A stretch of 64,000 bases of DNA from Thamnaconus septentrionalis (taxonomy: Eukaryota > Chordata > Actinopteri > Tetraodontiformes > Monacanthidae): NCBI GenBank assembly GCA_009823395.1, contig CM020501.1:16968861-17032860 (forward strand). The letters run 5' to 3'. How positions within the stretch are numbered: the first letter of the stretch is position 1; every line of letters starts with the position of its first letter. Below are positions 30,875 to 44,556 of this stretch, piece after piece. The position numbers were made by a program, and so were the translations under genes. The notes beneath the pieces were generated by a model. That model was not told the DNA's origin and ran no database searches. It saw only the letters and a program-made list of their open reading frames with translations.

Positions 30875-33800
30875 CTGGAGAGTCACGTTGGGAAAAGGTA
30901 GAAACGGCATCATTCAAAACAGCTTCCTCTAATTGGTAGGACGCTTGCTCCAGGTGGTTCTTGTGTTTTTTTAACGATTTAGAGAAAACAAGCAGCAACG
31001 TTTTATGACAAACAGGTGTGTCAAATACAATTAGACCCGGCGAACATTCAGGTCACGTGAGCTTTGTTAAACCTTCCATATTGGATAGATGAGAAGATCA
31101 AAATGTTCCTCAACCTCTTTTTGGCAACAAAAAAAAAAATGTCAGTGCTTGTTTTATCAGAATAATTCAGGGTTTAGCAGCACAGCACTCTCCTATCATT
31201 GTCACCACTCTTCATGCAGCCTTGTTCATTTGCATCAAATTACTCCAAATAAAAACACAGCACTCGCACTTTTTTTTTTTTTTTTTTTGAAGCTAATTTT
31301 TTAAAAGTTCACTTTTTATGGAAAGGCACCAATGGTTGTAAATTTATGTTATGTTTATTTTATTTGATATGGACATCACAAATACATTAACACTGTCGCA
31401 GCAGTCACAAATGTGATGCTTTGCTTTCATGTTTTTAGCACACATGCTTAATTTCGACACCAGTCCATAGGCGACTTCTGTAAAAACAAATACTGTAGAT
31501 TTTTTATATTGGTATATATATATATATGTATATATATGTGTAAGAAAATACATAGAGCAATAAGGATTTGATCCTCGCTAGCTGCCATCTCATCTCTATC
31601 AGGCTTCCTTAAAAATTTTATAACCTTGACCTTAAGCAATTAACAATTTTTATGCCGTCGTGCAATTTCATTGCATTACGACTTTTCCTACTCACTCCTT
31701 CATCGTCGTCCTCCGTCTTCATGTGTTCAGCGATGTACTTCACCCCCTCCGCCGCCTCCTCCAGATCCGCCTCCCACTGAACAGGCTGATGCCTCCGAAA
31801 GTCTGAAAAGCTGCCACTGCCGCTGCCGCCGCCACCGTCTGGGAGGTCGCCAGCCTTCCAGCAAAACCTCTGTGCCAAGTCCTCGTTGACGTAGAAGGAA
31901 TCTGCGTCTGTTTGGATCCCGCCTAGCCTGATGTTGGAGTACTGCTTCTTGTCCGTGCTGCCGTGGCTGTACGTCCTGCTACTGGCACCGCTACTCCTCT
32001 GGTTGGTGAACTTTTGGCGGAGTTTGTGGCGGGCGTCGCTGGAGCCTGGCCGCCTCATGAGGAGGAAGGTGGGCAGGCGGCTGAGGAAGAAGCGTTTGAC
32101 CCACTCGGGCATGTGGTGAGTGGAGGGCGAGCGGTGGTGCACGTTGAGGACGCAAACGGTGCTGACGATGGAGAAGGTGACGAGCACCATGGTGAACATC
32201 AGGTATTTACCTTCAGATCGACAAAGACAGAGGAGGGAAGGTTGAGAACAGAACACATTTACCCTCACAAGTGTTTGGAGAGAACTCATCCAATGACTTT
32301 CACACTTCTGTTCCTTCAGTTCAAAAGAGCAGCGATCTCTGCATGTTTCATGTAGTAACGCAACTCCCAAATGGACAGTTTTATGGCTTTGGTGGTTTTT
32401 AAACTGGTAAATGTGCAGGGAACGGTTTAATCTGAACTGGATGCACAACAGAACTGACTTTGTGGTGGAGGATATATCCTGTTTCAGTAGAGACACCCAA
32501 TTATAGTGTCTCTGCCTGCCAAGTGTTGTGTTTTTGTTTGTTTGATTGGTTGGTTGGTTGTTAGCCAAAGAGGCACTGTTCCAACCACCCACCCCCCCAA
32601 AAAAAAAAAATGAATACTTGCAGAAGGAGTTTAATGTCAGGGTGGGAAGACATGATCATTTTCCACATCAAAGCTTATCGTATGGAACATATGGACTGTT
32701 AGTCCTTCCACACATACTTTAAATAGGCATGTTTAAAACAAATGGTTTGTAAACACCTCTACAGCACGGCAGCATCTTTTGAAATGAATTCAGTGCTTTC
32801 GGAAACGTCTGCAAAACACAATGGGGCCTTGTTTGTAGATTTACCAATAACAGAGAAGGGATCTCTTGACAACTGGCAGATAAATGGAATTTCTAAAGAT
32901 GCAGTGGTCATAATGGCTACTCAATGGTTACATTTACAAACAAGTACCACGTTAGCTTGCTATGCGTGTTTTTCTTTTTTTGTTTTTTTTCTTTTTTACG
33001 TTACACATTTTTTTTTTTTTTTTTTTTGCTTTACCCAGCCTTGCACCATATCACTGAATGGAAACGTGGCACTCATTTTGGCGTAATAAGTATGGTACTG
33101 ACCGATGAGCGGTACGGCCAGAGACGTTGGCGGCACGATCTTGGATATCAGCAGCAGGAACACGGTGAGTGCCAGCAGCACCGAGATGCACAGCGTCATC
33201 TTCTCCCTGCAGTCCGACGGCAGGTAGAAGACCAGGATGGCCAGCGACGTGATGAGCACGCACGGGATGATCAGGTTGATGGTGTAGAACAGCGGCTTCC
33301 GCTGGATCACAAAGTCGTAGGTGATGTCCAGGTAGGTGATGTCGTCGGGGTCCTCGTTCTTGCGCGCCGGCAGTGACACGATGTCCCACTCGCCGCTCGG
33401 CGTGAAGTCGTCGCGGCTGGCGAAGTCGCTGGTGAGGATGAGGTCCACCTCCGTGTGGTCGTAGGTCCATGAGCGGAACTTGAGGGTGCAGTTCTGCTGG
33501 TCGAAGGGGAAGTTCTGCACCTCGATGGCGCAAGCTGACTTGTAGATTGCCGGCGGGAGCCAGAAAATGTCCCCTGTGTTGGAGACCACGGCGTTGCAGT
33601 AGAAGGAGACCTCGTACACGCCGTCGGCACTGCAAGGAAGGTTGGAGGTTGAGTTGTTTGATGTACAAATGTATTCAACACTCAGAGGTCCCAAATTGTG
33701 CGTACTTCACGTTTTCCAACAATAATGTGCCCTGAACCCGTCAGTGAACTACTGCAAGTAGCTTGGAAAGGTGATACTGAGAATTCTTGCAGGAGGCTGT

Positions 33801-36800
33801 AAACAGAGGGCTAAATATGGCGTTTTCTTGGGTGAGGTTGCTCCACTCGAGTACAGGATGAAAAAAAGGTCTGACAAATGGGTTTAATATGGAACATTTG
33901 AAAAAGACGTATTTGGGGGGAGCTAAACATGCTCGCGATGCCAATCAGACAGACAAAACTCTCCTTCATGACTGGCAATATTAAGCCTGAACAAGACATC
34001 GATTCAGCACTCAGCTAATCCTCTTCACTTCACTTCAGCAAAAACAGGCTTTAAAGGAATGTGAATGAGGTTTTTAATTAAAAAATCCCCATGGAAAACA
34101 TGCTTACTATGCATTTTTTCAACCTCTTTTGTGTCGATAATAAAGTCGGAAAACGTTTGAATACAGGAAATAATGTATTTGCTACTCAACTGATGCTATG
34201 CTGCAATTCTGGGATGTCAGTCCGCAGCCTTCAAGTGTTTTATTTGTTTTATGACACTCCATCAATTCAGCATAAGAAAAGAGGTCCAGCCATTTGTTTG
34301 GGTGGACAGACTCACTTGTTGTACAGCACTATGTCAGGGAGCCAGATGTGTTTGGACGGGATGCGCAGTTTCTTGATGCCCTCATACTTTTCTGGGTCCC
34401 ATCTCAGCCTGTAGTCATTCCACTCCTGCAGAGAGTGTTGTGATTATAAACTCCTCACACTGTTCATAGCAAACCCCAGTGTGTGGATTGAGCAGCTAAT
34501 CGGAATCTAGCATACCTGAAATAGCCACAAGTTGGTTGTCATTATCTGCTCTCTCTCATTCTGTGGAAAAACAAAAAACTGTAACATTAAACCATTTTTC
34601 TTTTTCAAATATAGCGAAATGTAAAAGGTTTTATTATTTTAATGTCAATGCTCTTGTTTCAGTGGTTTATGCGAGCTGCACAAAAAGGTCAAATCCAAAT
34701 ATCAGAACAAGCCGTTAGGTAAGCTACACAACAGCGTAACCATATTGGAGCAAAAATAAAACATTTTCCAGCCATATGTAAATGTCAAAAAGGTGGATTT
34801 AAAGGTCCAGTGTGTACAGGGTTTATTTGGACTGAGGGGGGAAAAATTAAAAAAAAAAAAAAAAAAGTATCCCTACATTTTCAGACATCTGTGGCCACAG
34901 AGTGGCATTATGTAAATCTACTACTTTTGTATTTTTTTACTGCTACTTGCTGCTTTTTGCACGCATGCTACCATTTCTTGTTGGCAGTTTTTGCTTTAAA
35001 TGGAAGGATGCAACTGCTAGCCTAGCTACAGGTTAACTTTACTTGTTTTGCTTGTGTTACATTGTGCTTTATTTACTTTTACGTTAATTGTTACAATGCT
35101 TTTCTTGGGTAAAAAAAAATACATATACTTTCACTTTACCCTCAGCTGGCATGGCGAAACAATTGAAACAAAACAAAGAAGAAAGCCACAGTGTGCTAAG
35201 GTGTAGCTATAATGTTGACATGGAGAAGCAATGACAGGAAATTGATGAATTCAGTTTTCTTTTTTGTTGTTGTTGTTTTTTAAGGTTATCACAGCAGCTG
35301 TCCTGACACAGTGTGTGTTTCAAAGTGAAAGCAGACTCACCACACTGATGAGCTGAGACAACGACACCTGTATGGAGATGGTGACCTGCTGACTTTTGTT
35401 GACAGCCGGTCGGATCAGTTTGTTGTAGCGCTCCGGACCCAACAGGTAGTTCACCAGACGCTCCTCTGCATTCTCGGCCCGGCTGCCTGCGCATACCACA
35501 AAAAACACAACACAGCACTCGATGTAAATGTGACAAATGGTTTGTGCAAAAGTGCACAATTGCACTTTTGATAGTAGGTGGATCTTAGTGAGCTGTTGCA
35601 TTTTCAAAGGACGTCGTTCTCCCTGTTGTTGTCACTCTTAATAAAAAATGTTATTGCGTGTGTTGTTTGTGTGCATGTGCTGCAGTTTCTTCCATCGTTT
35701 TCTCTCTGTCAAATCGTGCCCTGTGTCCTCATGAATGATTAACAATGAATAAGTTGTCCGTAAATGAGGTACATTAACCGAAGGGCAATAAGGCACTGCA
35801 TGGTTTCTTTGTGTGTGTGCGTGTGCGTGGGTGCGCTACTAGTCTGACTCTCCACAACAAGAAGAACAAACAAAGATCCAGTCGGGCGTCCGTTCCTGTG
35901 TGAGGATCCCTGAAGCTGAGTGTCTCCTCAGCCCTAAATTATTGGTTATGTAAAAGTGGCTGTATGAATAAGTAAGAGGTAAAACGTTTCCGACCCAAAT
36001 CCCACCTCCCGTTGCCGTTACGTCAACACTGTCAAAAAAGTGCGCCAGCAGGCCGGGCGACGTTCCACATTGGGGACGCTTCGGACCCCCTAGTGCAATG
36101 TGAATTTGTCTGTTTTTGAGATTACACGTTTAGGGAAGCGAAAAGAACATTGATGCTAATCTTTTTACCCGCTTCCTGCTTTTTGCATCACAGGGAATGT
36201 TGAATGCTTTTAGCTAAATGAATAATGGCTTCCCGATTAAGGATAAAAAGACGGCTTTTGAGAAAAAAAAACTTAAGCTGAAGAGTTGCATGACATTATT
36301 TCTTATTGAGGGTATCTATGAAAAGTAGACGTGATACAAATCTAAGGTAGCAACTTGGACATTGGACTTGGGCACAAATACAGGAAAATTAGCAACTGGA
36401 CGAAATTTTGACTGCCATATCTCCCCTCTGATCTCAAATAATGAGCACTTCCTGGTTATTTTTGCAAACTGTAAAAAAAAAAAAAAAAAAAAAAGCAAAT
36501 TCCTGATCTTTAAGACTGTCTGACCATGTTTATCAAGGTTCAACTGAGAACTCTTCCTGTGAGATTGTGAGTTCCTAAAGCCTCTGCTATGGAAGTCTCT
36601 TGGCAAACGTTCAGTGTTTCCAGTGAGGGTTGCTATACCAGCCAGCGCCTACGTAGTTGTGACAAAAGCAGCCTACAAATGCTGCAAGACATCCATAAAA
36701 GCCTTGAAAAGAAATGCAAAAACAAATACATGTATGCAGGTCTAAGGTTGCTGCTGTGCAAGAGGCTAGCATGGATGCTGCAGAAGCAACAGTTTAATCA

Positions 36801-38121
36801 GAAGGACACTTTCACATTTAGAAGTAAGTTATAAATATGTCCTTGTCCACACTCGTGTGCTGCTTCAATTTAGCATCTTGCGAGTACCATTTGCAAGATG
36901 CAATAAGTTTCTTCCAGTATGCGTCACTTTTTTATAAATAGCAACTTTATAAACCGGAACAGTTTTACCAGCAACCAACCGAGACCAAGTGCCATAGCAA
37001 GATGGCGCAGCACCGAGCTTGGTCAAGACATCGGGCCTTCAGGGAAACAAAAACACTCACAACAACACGGCGGAAGACACGGAGAAGTGCTACATGCCTC
37101 TTCGGTGGGTTACATCGCCTCAATAATTTAAAGGTGGATTCCAGGGTATCTCCGCCCTGATGGATGTTACCCACTAGTGCTACACTACGCTGCCTGTCAC
37201 GGCCGATCTGCATCAGGGTCCAGCTGTTACTGTAGAGCAGATGTGAAAATTGAGGACACTGATTCATGTATTTTTGGTCTCGTACTCCTGTTAGTTTGTT
37301 TTTTCAAAAGCTCCATGGAAAGAGCGGAAAGTGCAACAAGACCATCGGCGAACAAAACCGAGGTCAACCGGCAACCCGCGGAACCTGAAGTGGGTTAACA
37401 ATAGGAAGCTCTTCTTTTAGGATGGCAGAGGAGGCTTCAGAGTCTCCGGTGACTTCGTGGCAGGAAGATGTAAAGTAAGCCCTGGTAAATTATTAAAGGA
37501 GCCAAGACTTTGGAGTATTTTAAGAGTGTAATTGCTGCATCCAAATCCATGTCTCCAAGGCTGCTGGAAGAAGTTACTGTCTCTAAACATGTTAACACAG
37601 CACAAAGGACAAAATCTTGGTAACTTCATTTGTGTGGAGCTTTTCAAAATAAAGCTAAGTAGTCATTTGGACAATAACAACACTTTACATTTAAAAATAA
37701 AATAAAATCTAATAGAGAAAAAAATTCTAATTAATTGGCCCAAAAAACAAGCAGGATAGCTCAGTTATGCAACGTGGTACTTCAACCCTCCTTCACCGCA
37801 CAACTACATCCATGCAGACATGCTTACAAGTAATTGCATAGACATCATGCTGCGAGGCGATCAGGGTGAACTACTGTAGCTCGCTGAGAACAGCGAGGTA
37901 ATCAAGCGTTGTGGGTATTTCACACTCCTGAGGGGTCCTTTTAAAGAATAATATGAGAGCGAAAAACAAGCCTTTCTAATGGTCACAAACGATAGATAGA
38001 CAGACAGACAGACAGATAGACAGACAGACATATAGATAGACAGACAGATAGGTAGACAGACAGACTGACTGATTGATTGATTGACAGACAGACAGACAGA
38101 TAGACAGACAGACAGACAGAC

Positions 38122-38212
<91 letters not shown>

Positions 38213-38269
38213 AACCAACTCACTGATGAGAAAGAGGATGAAGAGCAAGTGAACATTGTTGGCAGTCAT
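30725..38269 (-). CDS. chrnb4: Neuronal nicotinic acetylcholine receptor beta subunit, beta-2/beta-4 type
   Basis: Structural and complementary-face subunit that pairs with alpha subunits in heteropentameric acetylcholine-gated channels. Seven exons join in frame to 512 codons (46+146+45+110+527+515+150 nt). Visible: a short signal peptide, [15 protein letters not shown]-terminus, [15 protein letters not shown], Cys-loop C149-C163, M1, M2 ([17 protein letters not shown]), M3, a long variable loop, and M4 ending in [10 protein letters not shown]. There is no Cys-Cys pair in loop C, as expected for beta. The M3-M4 start ([17 protein letters not shown]) resembles beta-4, while the M1-M2 region resembles beta-2. 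I recall an extra fish beta gene called chrnb5, so chrnb4 is a best guess. Oddities: Arg257 replaces the conserved Gly just before M2, and Ala287 replaces Asp in the M2-M3 loop. Same strand and order as CHRNA3-CHRNB4 of other vertebrates. Confidence 0.85.
31696..32210 (-). CDS. chrnb4: chrnb4-like coding exon 6 (M3 and cytoplasmic loop)
   Basis: Starts [13 protein letters not shown] (M3). It continues through the variable loop with a Gly/Ser run ([11 protein letters not shown]) and ends in the helix [22 protein letters not shown]. Acceptor TCTGAAG, donor GGA|GTGAGT, 515 nt, phase 1 to 0. Confidence 0.9.
33103..33629 (-). CDS. chrnb4: chrnb4-like coding exon 5 (Cys-loop to M2-M3 loop)
   Basis: Encodes [13 protein letters not shown], the Cys-loop, [11 protein letters not shown]1 and M2, ending [10 protein letters not shown] plus one base. 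The pore entry reads SDCREKMTL, where the family has SDCGEKMTL. Acceptor CTTGCAG, donor G|GTCAGT, phase 1. As I recall mammalian genes, no break exists at this point there. Confidence 0.92.
34316..34425 (-). CDS. chrnb4: chrnb4-like coding exon 4 (110 nt)
   Basis: Encodes [16 protein letters not shown] through DIVLYN plus two bases. Acceptor CTCTGCAG, donor AA|GTGAGT. Canonical 110-nt exon. Confidence 0.93.
34516..34560 (-). CDS. chrnb4: chrnb4-like coding exon 3 (45 nt)
   Basis: Encodes [15 protein letters not shown], which holds the loop D Trp of the complementary site. Acceptor TTTTCCACAG, donor CAG|GTATGC. Canonical 45-nt nAChR exon 3. Confidence 0.93.
35341..35486 (-). CDS. chrnb4: chrnb4-like coding exon 2
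   Basis: Encodes [16 protein letters not shown] through [16 protein letters not shown] is a neuronal beta signature. Acceptor TGCGCAG, donor GTG|GTGAGT. The 146-nt length takes phase 1 to phase 0. Confidence 0.92.
35487..38223. other. Intron 1 of the beta gene
   Basis: Non-coding 2.7 kb, ending next to exon 1 in the GATA/GACA tract. Poly-A at 36474-36494. No exon seen. Confidence 0.7.
37991..38212 (+). repeat. GATA/GACA microsatellite (about 220 bp) at the chrnb4-like exon 1 donor
   Basis: Mixed GATA and GACA units, then about 28 pure GATA units, ending 10 bp from the GT of the beta exon 1 donor. In the transcript it reads as a TCTA/TCTG tract at the very start of intron 1. GATA/GACA is the Bkm-type repeat. 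Confidence 0.9.
38224..38269 (-). CDS. chrnb4: chrnb4-like coding exon 1 (signal peptide)
   Basis: The ATG at 38267-38269 opens [15 protein letters not shown] plus one base, a short hydrophobic signal peptide. The donor is A|GTGAGT, phase 1, matching exon 2. A GATA/GACA microsatellite starts 10 bp into the intron. The signal is shorter than in mammalian beta-4. Confidence 0.7.
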
Positions 38270-40085
38270 CTCCCCTCTTTGTGGTGTTTCCCTCCGAAAC
38301 AGAAAAAAGTTTCTAAAACAAGAACATTCAGGGGTTTTTCTCTTGTATTTAGTCCTGATCCAGAAAATGTTGTCTTCTCTTCTCTGCCTCTCTTTTCTCG
38401 TCCCACTCCTTCTCCGTCCGCTCCTCCTCGTTTCTGGACTCTTGAGATGCGCGCAGGGCGACAGGACGGGGAGGAGAAAAAGAAAAAACAGGAAATTCGT
38501 TTATGATATGAAGGGGATAACGCCTAAAAAAGGTCCACCTGGCCGATACATGTCGGGGTTCCCTTCTACATCCCGCCAAAGAGTCCGCGCGCGCTCCCCG
38601 ACCTCGCGCCGGAGCCGGCAGTCCCGGTGAGTGGCGCGCTCGTCCTTTTTTCCCGCTCAAATATAACCTGGTCGAGAGTTTTGTTTAGTTTTCATGTGCA
38701 TAAAATTATTACCATTTTCCCGTAGTTTGGATCCTTAAAGTGTGGTGATGTGTTCTCGTGAAGCGCAAACAAGTTGCGGCGCGTTTAAGAAAAAAAAAAA
38801 AACGGGAGGGTGGAGGAGGGGACAGTGAGTCGAAACGGGGTGGAGGGAGGGAGCCGTGCGTGTGGGCGTGCGTGCGAGCGAGCGCTGGCGGAGCGTCGAG
38901 TTGGACCGGGGTGAAAAAGCTTCGCGTCACGGCTGGAAGTGATGTTGCGCTCCCAGTGACTGTTCCAGCTGGCGGCTCCTCTGCCTGCGCTGATGGCAAC
39001 GAAGCCGGAGTCGAGCACAAGAGAGAAATGAGTGCGCAGGCAGCAGCAGCAACAAAATACATACAGGAAACTAATCATAAGAATAAGAATAAGAATAATT
39101 TCTCCAACATTGGCCCAGAGAGCAAATGACTTTCAGCCACGAGCAGACAGATGACGTCAGAACCAAGCAGCTGAAATACCACTGCGTAAAATCCCAACAA
39201 AGACACTCAGAGAGTAAAGACTGATGTTTTTCTGCTTAATTTCCAGATCTGCCACATCACTTGCTATCTCAAAACGTCACTGGATAAAATATCCTCTCCA
39301 TCACATCTCCATATTTGTTCTTTTATATTTTTTATTTTTAGGAATGTTTGTATAAACAATAAGACATTTTTTTTCTCTCCTGCACCCTTTAAAACATTTG
39401 TCTCAGCAATGTTTTTTTGTACAATTCCCTCAGCGATCTTTTTCTTTCACAGTGCGTGTCTCTCGGCCGTCAGTCAACTGCAAAGAAAAACCTGAAAATC
39501 CATTTGACAACTCCACTCAGAAGGTTTGCGTTGAAACACTCACATCTAGAAATCTGACCTTTGTAAGGAAAGAGAAGAATCTCTTGAGGGAGCCTGAGAC
39601 TCTCAAACCGGGAGTGTCTGTAAAGGCTGCACTGGAGCACGTGGCCACGTTTTCACATCACACGGGGTGGGGAGTGGATGAGGGTGCATGTTGCAGGCCA
39701 CTCGGCTGCAGAGGGAAGGGGCTGAGCGGAGAGAAAGGCTGCGGGTGTGAAAGCAATAAGGAGGAGAAGACACGGACAACTGCTCCTCTTTTAGACATCC
39801 CAGCGTGCCGTGCATGAATAAACCATCTCGGATTCAGCTGCTAACATTGGCCAGCGTGCTTCGCTCCTGGCCAGGGGCAAGGGGAGGGAGGGGGAGATAC
39901 AGGGTTGTGGTGCACACAGTATGAGGTCATGCTGAAAACATTCATGTAATTGTTCTTGGTTTAAAAACAGCAAGGAAAAAAGGAAGAATAAACTAATTTG
40001 CTTCATTGAATAATGTCATACATTAAGAGTGTGCGAGTGCGAATGGTTGTCTGCCTTTGTTTCTTCTTTCGATGTGGCCCTGCGG

Positions 40086-40217
40086 TGAACTAGTGACTTC
40101 TCCAGGTGGTCACCCTGCCTTCACCCTATGACAGCAGGGACCTCCAGCAGACCCGTGGAGACTGAGTGCAGGAAGAAGCGGATATTGGATATTGGATATT
40201 GGGATGGATGGATGGAA
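40086..40217 (+). repeat. Fish LINE-type 3' tail, (ATGG)n end
   Basis: AACTAGTGACTTCTCCAGG, CACCCTGCCTTCACCCTATG, then GATATTGGATATTGGGATGG and ATGG units. Between the beta gene and rnf38. Confidence 0.6.
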
Positions 40218-40491
40218 AAATGTCATCCAATCTTTCATGTCTTCTTGTCATCGGTTCATCTTTATTGCAATCCCAGAAAGACAAGTATGTAGTTGGAGGT
40301 GGAACGTGCACAAATCCCTCTCTGTCTGGGCCATTTAACCCATATGTTATTTTCTCACACGACCCACTGGACATTTCAGTCTGCTGCAGAGTGCTGCGTG
40401 TGCCTCAGCAAAAGTTATCCAACCTCCCTCTCCAGCCTACCAAATTGCACCATCATCACCTCCAGCACCTTCTGGCTGGACGTGGCCGAGA

Positions 40492-40492
<1 letters not shown>

Positions 40493-40537
<45 letters not shown>
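40493..40537 (+). repeat. (GCT)15 trinucleotide repeat
   Basis: Forty-five bp of pure GCT units, intergenic between the beta gene and rnf38. Leu or Ala runs in conceptual translation are not genes. Confidence 0.9.
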
Positions 40538-41636
40538 AACACCTTCCATTTTTCAAATTGAAAAACCCTCCTCGGAATCGTTTTCATTCAGATCAAGTTT
40601 GGCAGGATAGGTCTTACGTAGCATCTTCTGAGGAGAGACAGCTGCAGGAAAGGAGACGAGGTGACAACATTTTTGCAAGAAACGGCTGCTGTCAAAGACG
40701 GTAGATTAGAAGCTGCAGTCCTGCGACGGTTTTCTGAGAAATTGACATTTTTATGGACGCTAAAAAAAAAAAGGGATAGAATTCTGCTGTGAAAAAGATG
40801 GAGGTTTTGTTGTTGTTGTTGTTGTTGTTGTTTTCTTCACTCTCGACAGGCTTTGGCACCAACAAGCCCAACTGGCAACATATCTGATTATATTTTCACT
40901 TTGAATGTGATTGAAATAAATTTCACCTAATCATTTCAAATAGTTTTTGAAGGCCCCTCCCCTCCCTGAACCTTTTCTATGGGCTCTTCCCCAGAAGGAC
41001 AACGTGTATCATTTCATCAGCCATGTCTGGTCGCCAGAGGGCCTATTGAGGGACTGTTGAGTTCTCAGCTGTTCAAATTATCAACACACTCATGTAAACA
41101 GTCACATCTAGATGTTAGACAGCAACCTGAAACTGAATTTTTGTTTCCGTTTCTCTCCTGTGTTTTTGTGTCACATCTCATGCTCGCTCAGGCCTCATCA
41201 GGGACACCTGACCCTGCCCCTGTCTGTCTCCAGCTCCACCGTCACGCAGGACTCTGATTGGCCACTTCAAGCCCTGAAAACCTGGGACTGCTTTGCAATC
41301 AAGGGAGGAAGGTGAGAAATGCTGGTGTGACACTGCAAAGAAGAAGGAGGCTTCTGTCTGTATTGGCTCGCTGTGCTCCTTGAGGAAGTTGTGGTGTGTG
41401 ATCCTTCCAACTCCTGTCACTTCCATTTTTTGCAATGATTTTCTCTAAAAGCAGCTCAAGCCTCTAGTCTGTTAATGAACTTTCGATAAATGAGAAAAAG
41501 AACGCACTGATACCTTACCCAGGTCAGTGTAAATCACCTTCAGCCAGGTGTTCACTCCAATCTGGTCCACCTCCAGCCTTGTTTTTACCACATTTAAAAT
41601 CTTGGAAGGTAGAACAAGCAAATGGTTTAACAGGTT

Positions 41637-42070
41637 AAGTGTCTAATATTTGAAGATTTTTAACACGAAACAGCGACATCAAGTGGTTACATTTTAGATT
41701 GCGGCACTCCTTCTCCCGAGCTTTCCAGTGAGCTACGGTGGCCTGCGAGCACAAACGTGGATAACTGGTCCACCTTTTTCTTCGTTGGTTTATTTGAAGA
41801 CGAAAGCAGTCACCCAAACATAAAACGCGCTGTCAGGCGGGCTGGATTGTCCACACCCAGCTGCCTTGGGAATATGGTGGTGCAAGACGGCAGCAAGACC
41901 CCTGCTCTATGTCTATTCTTATATAAGAACCGTTCTAGGGGAAGGAATACCAAATTTCTTTTATTGTACTGTGAGTATATCCTTTTGTTAATGTATTGGT
42001 GGCCTATATGTTAAACTTTTACCAATATAAATACATAAATTAAGCCAAAACTTGCACACTGGACCTTTAA
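41637..42070 (-). mobile_element. TTAA-bounded MITE-like repeat ending CACACTGGACCT
   Basis: The right end reads GCACACTGGACCTTTAA. Internal motifs GCGACATCAAGTGG and CTACGGTGGCCTGCGAGC are those of a repeat I have seen often in fish. The left end near TTAAGTGTCTAAT is degraded. A partial copy begins TTTAAAGGTCCAGTGTG at about 34799. Confidence 0.5.
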
Positions 42071-43550
42071 AAGGAATCTAAGACTAGGTGTTTTTGCAAG
42101 AGGTTGTAAACACTTATTGTGATCAAAAGATTTATATATATTATTTAATTGATCATTCAACTGCTCCTTGATTGGAGACCAAGATGAATAACACAACTCT
42201 CTGTATGAAGTGAGCAGAATTGGACCTATGTGTGCAATTTTCAAGGGGACCCTTTTAGAGGCTACTTCCTGCAGAAAGGAAATGATTCTCCTGGTAAGAA
42301 GGGAAAGTGCAGCGGAGCGGCCCATAAAGTTAGAGGAGCAGACATTGGCTGCAGGTTTCTGGTCCTTCGTTACGGAAATAGAACAGACAGCAAAGGAAGA
42401 ACCAAGTGCACGAGAGCATGGCATGAAGGGATGAGCCAGAAGTGAGGGTCACCGGGGAGGCATTTAGTGCAAATCAAAAGCAACAGCCAGCTTCCCCACT
42501 GCACACAATGTTTGCAAAAATGTGTTTTCATTGGTGAATGCTAAAGTTTGTTGTTTTTTGTTCAAGGTTCTCAACATTTTCACTTGAACACACTCAAAAT
42601 CACATTCTATTCATGTTTGCTCTTATTTTAATTGATGCGTAAATGTGGTTTATTAAGTGTCACTGTTAAACTGCATAGATTGCAAAAGGCATTCAAAAAT
42701 AATTTGAGCCGTTTGTGGTCATGTACACGCTTTATCATTTGTCACCAGCAGATGGCAGAAGAACCCACTGCCTATAAGGGTTTCTATTCTTGACGGTTAG
42801 ACGCTCGTTTAAAAAAAATTAGACAGCACTCGGGATGCAAATTATCGATTAATTCAATAATTGTTAGTTGTTTGACCTTATCGATCGATTAACGATTAAT
42901 TGATAAGCAGCGATTTTTCCTGAGAATCTAAATTTCACAGTGAAAAATGTCTAAGGAACACATTATTTAACCCTTAAATAATGTTGAGGGTCCAATGTGA
43001 CCAATTTTTACATTAGAGAACAGAAAAAAAAACACCTTCAACATTTATCCTCTGACTTTAAGTTGACTTCTAATTGGTCAGATGTCAACTTTTATTTATT
43101 TTTTTTATTTTAAAAAAAAAAGTTGTATCAAGGGAACTGGTTCTAGGTATGGTTGTGGTCAAACGTTTACATACACTACATTTTCCTACACTAAATCTCA
43201 TGCTAAATTCAAGTTACACAATCAAATCATGACTAAACTAGCACACAAGAAGCCCTTGGATTACTGCTTTTGGGAAATAAAAAGAAAAGGCAAAAATTCC
43301 TCATCATTTGAGATTTATTGATATTTATTTGTACAACACTGCTTTTTTTACTGGGTCATAAGTTTACATACACCCACTTTTCTGGCCTATTTTACAGTAA
43401 ATTAGTTGAAATCAGGTTGTGCAATCATTCATAAATCAATTCATGGAATCATCCCTTGTGTGTGGTGTTCATTCATGTTGTTTAAAACCCAAAGTGTAGA
43501 AATTAAGGGGTATAAAAGCAGCTCGACTTTACACACACTTGAGACATGCA

Positions 43551-44556
<1,006 letters not shown>

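Noticed and set aside
33051..33668. 205-codon alternative frame over beta exon 5
   Set aside because: Shadow of the real exon: the conserved nAChR protein is in another frame on the same strand, with correct splice phases.
37991..38212. CRISPR-like regular repeats
   Set aside because: Units are 4 bp with no spacers; this is a eukaryotic microsatellite.
37861..38256. Open frames of repeating YLSI/CLSV residues
   Set aside because: Translation of the GATA/GACA microsatellite. Only the first 15 codons (38225-38269) are used, as the beta signal peptide.
30725..38269. Naming the beta gene chrnb3 because it neighbours an alpha-6-like gene
   Set aside because: chrnb3 proteins have a distinct M1-M2 and loop sequence. 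This gene has [20 protein letters not shown] and ISKIVPPTS, which define the beta-2/beta-4 group.
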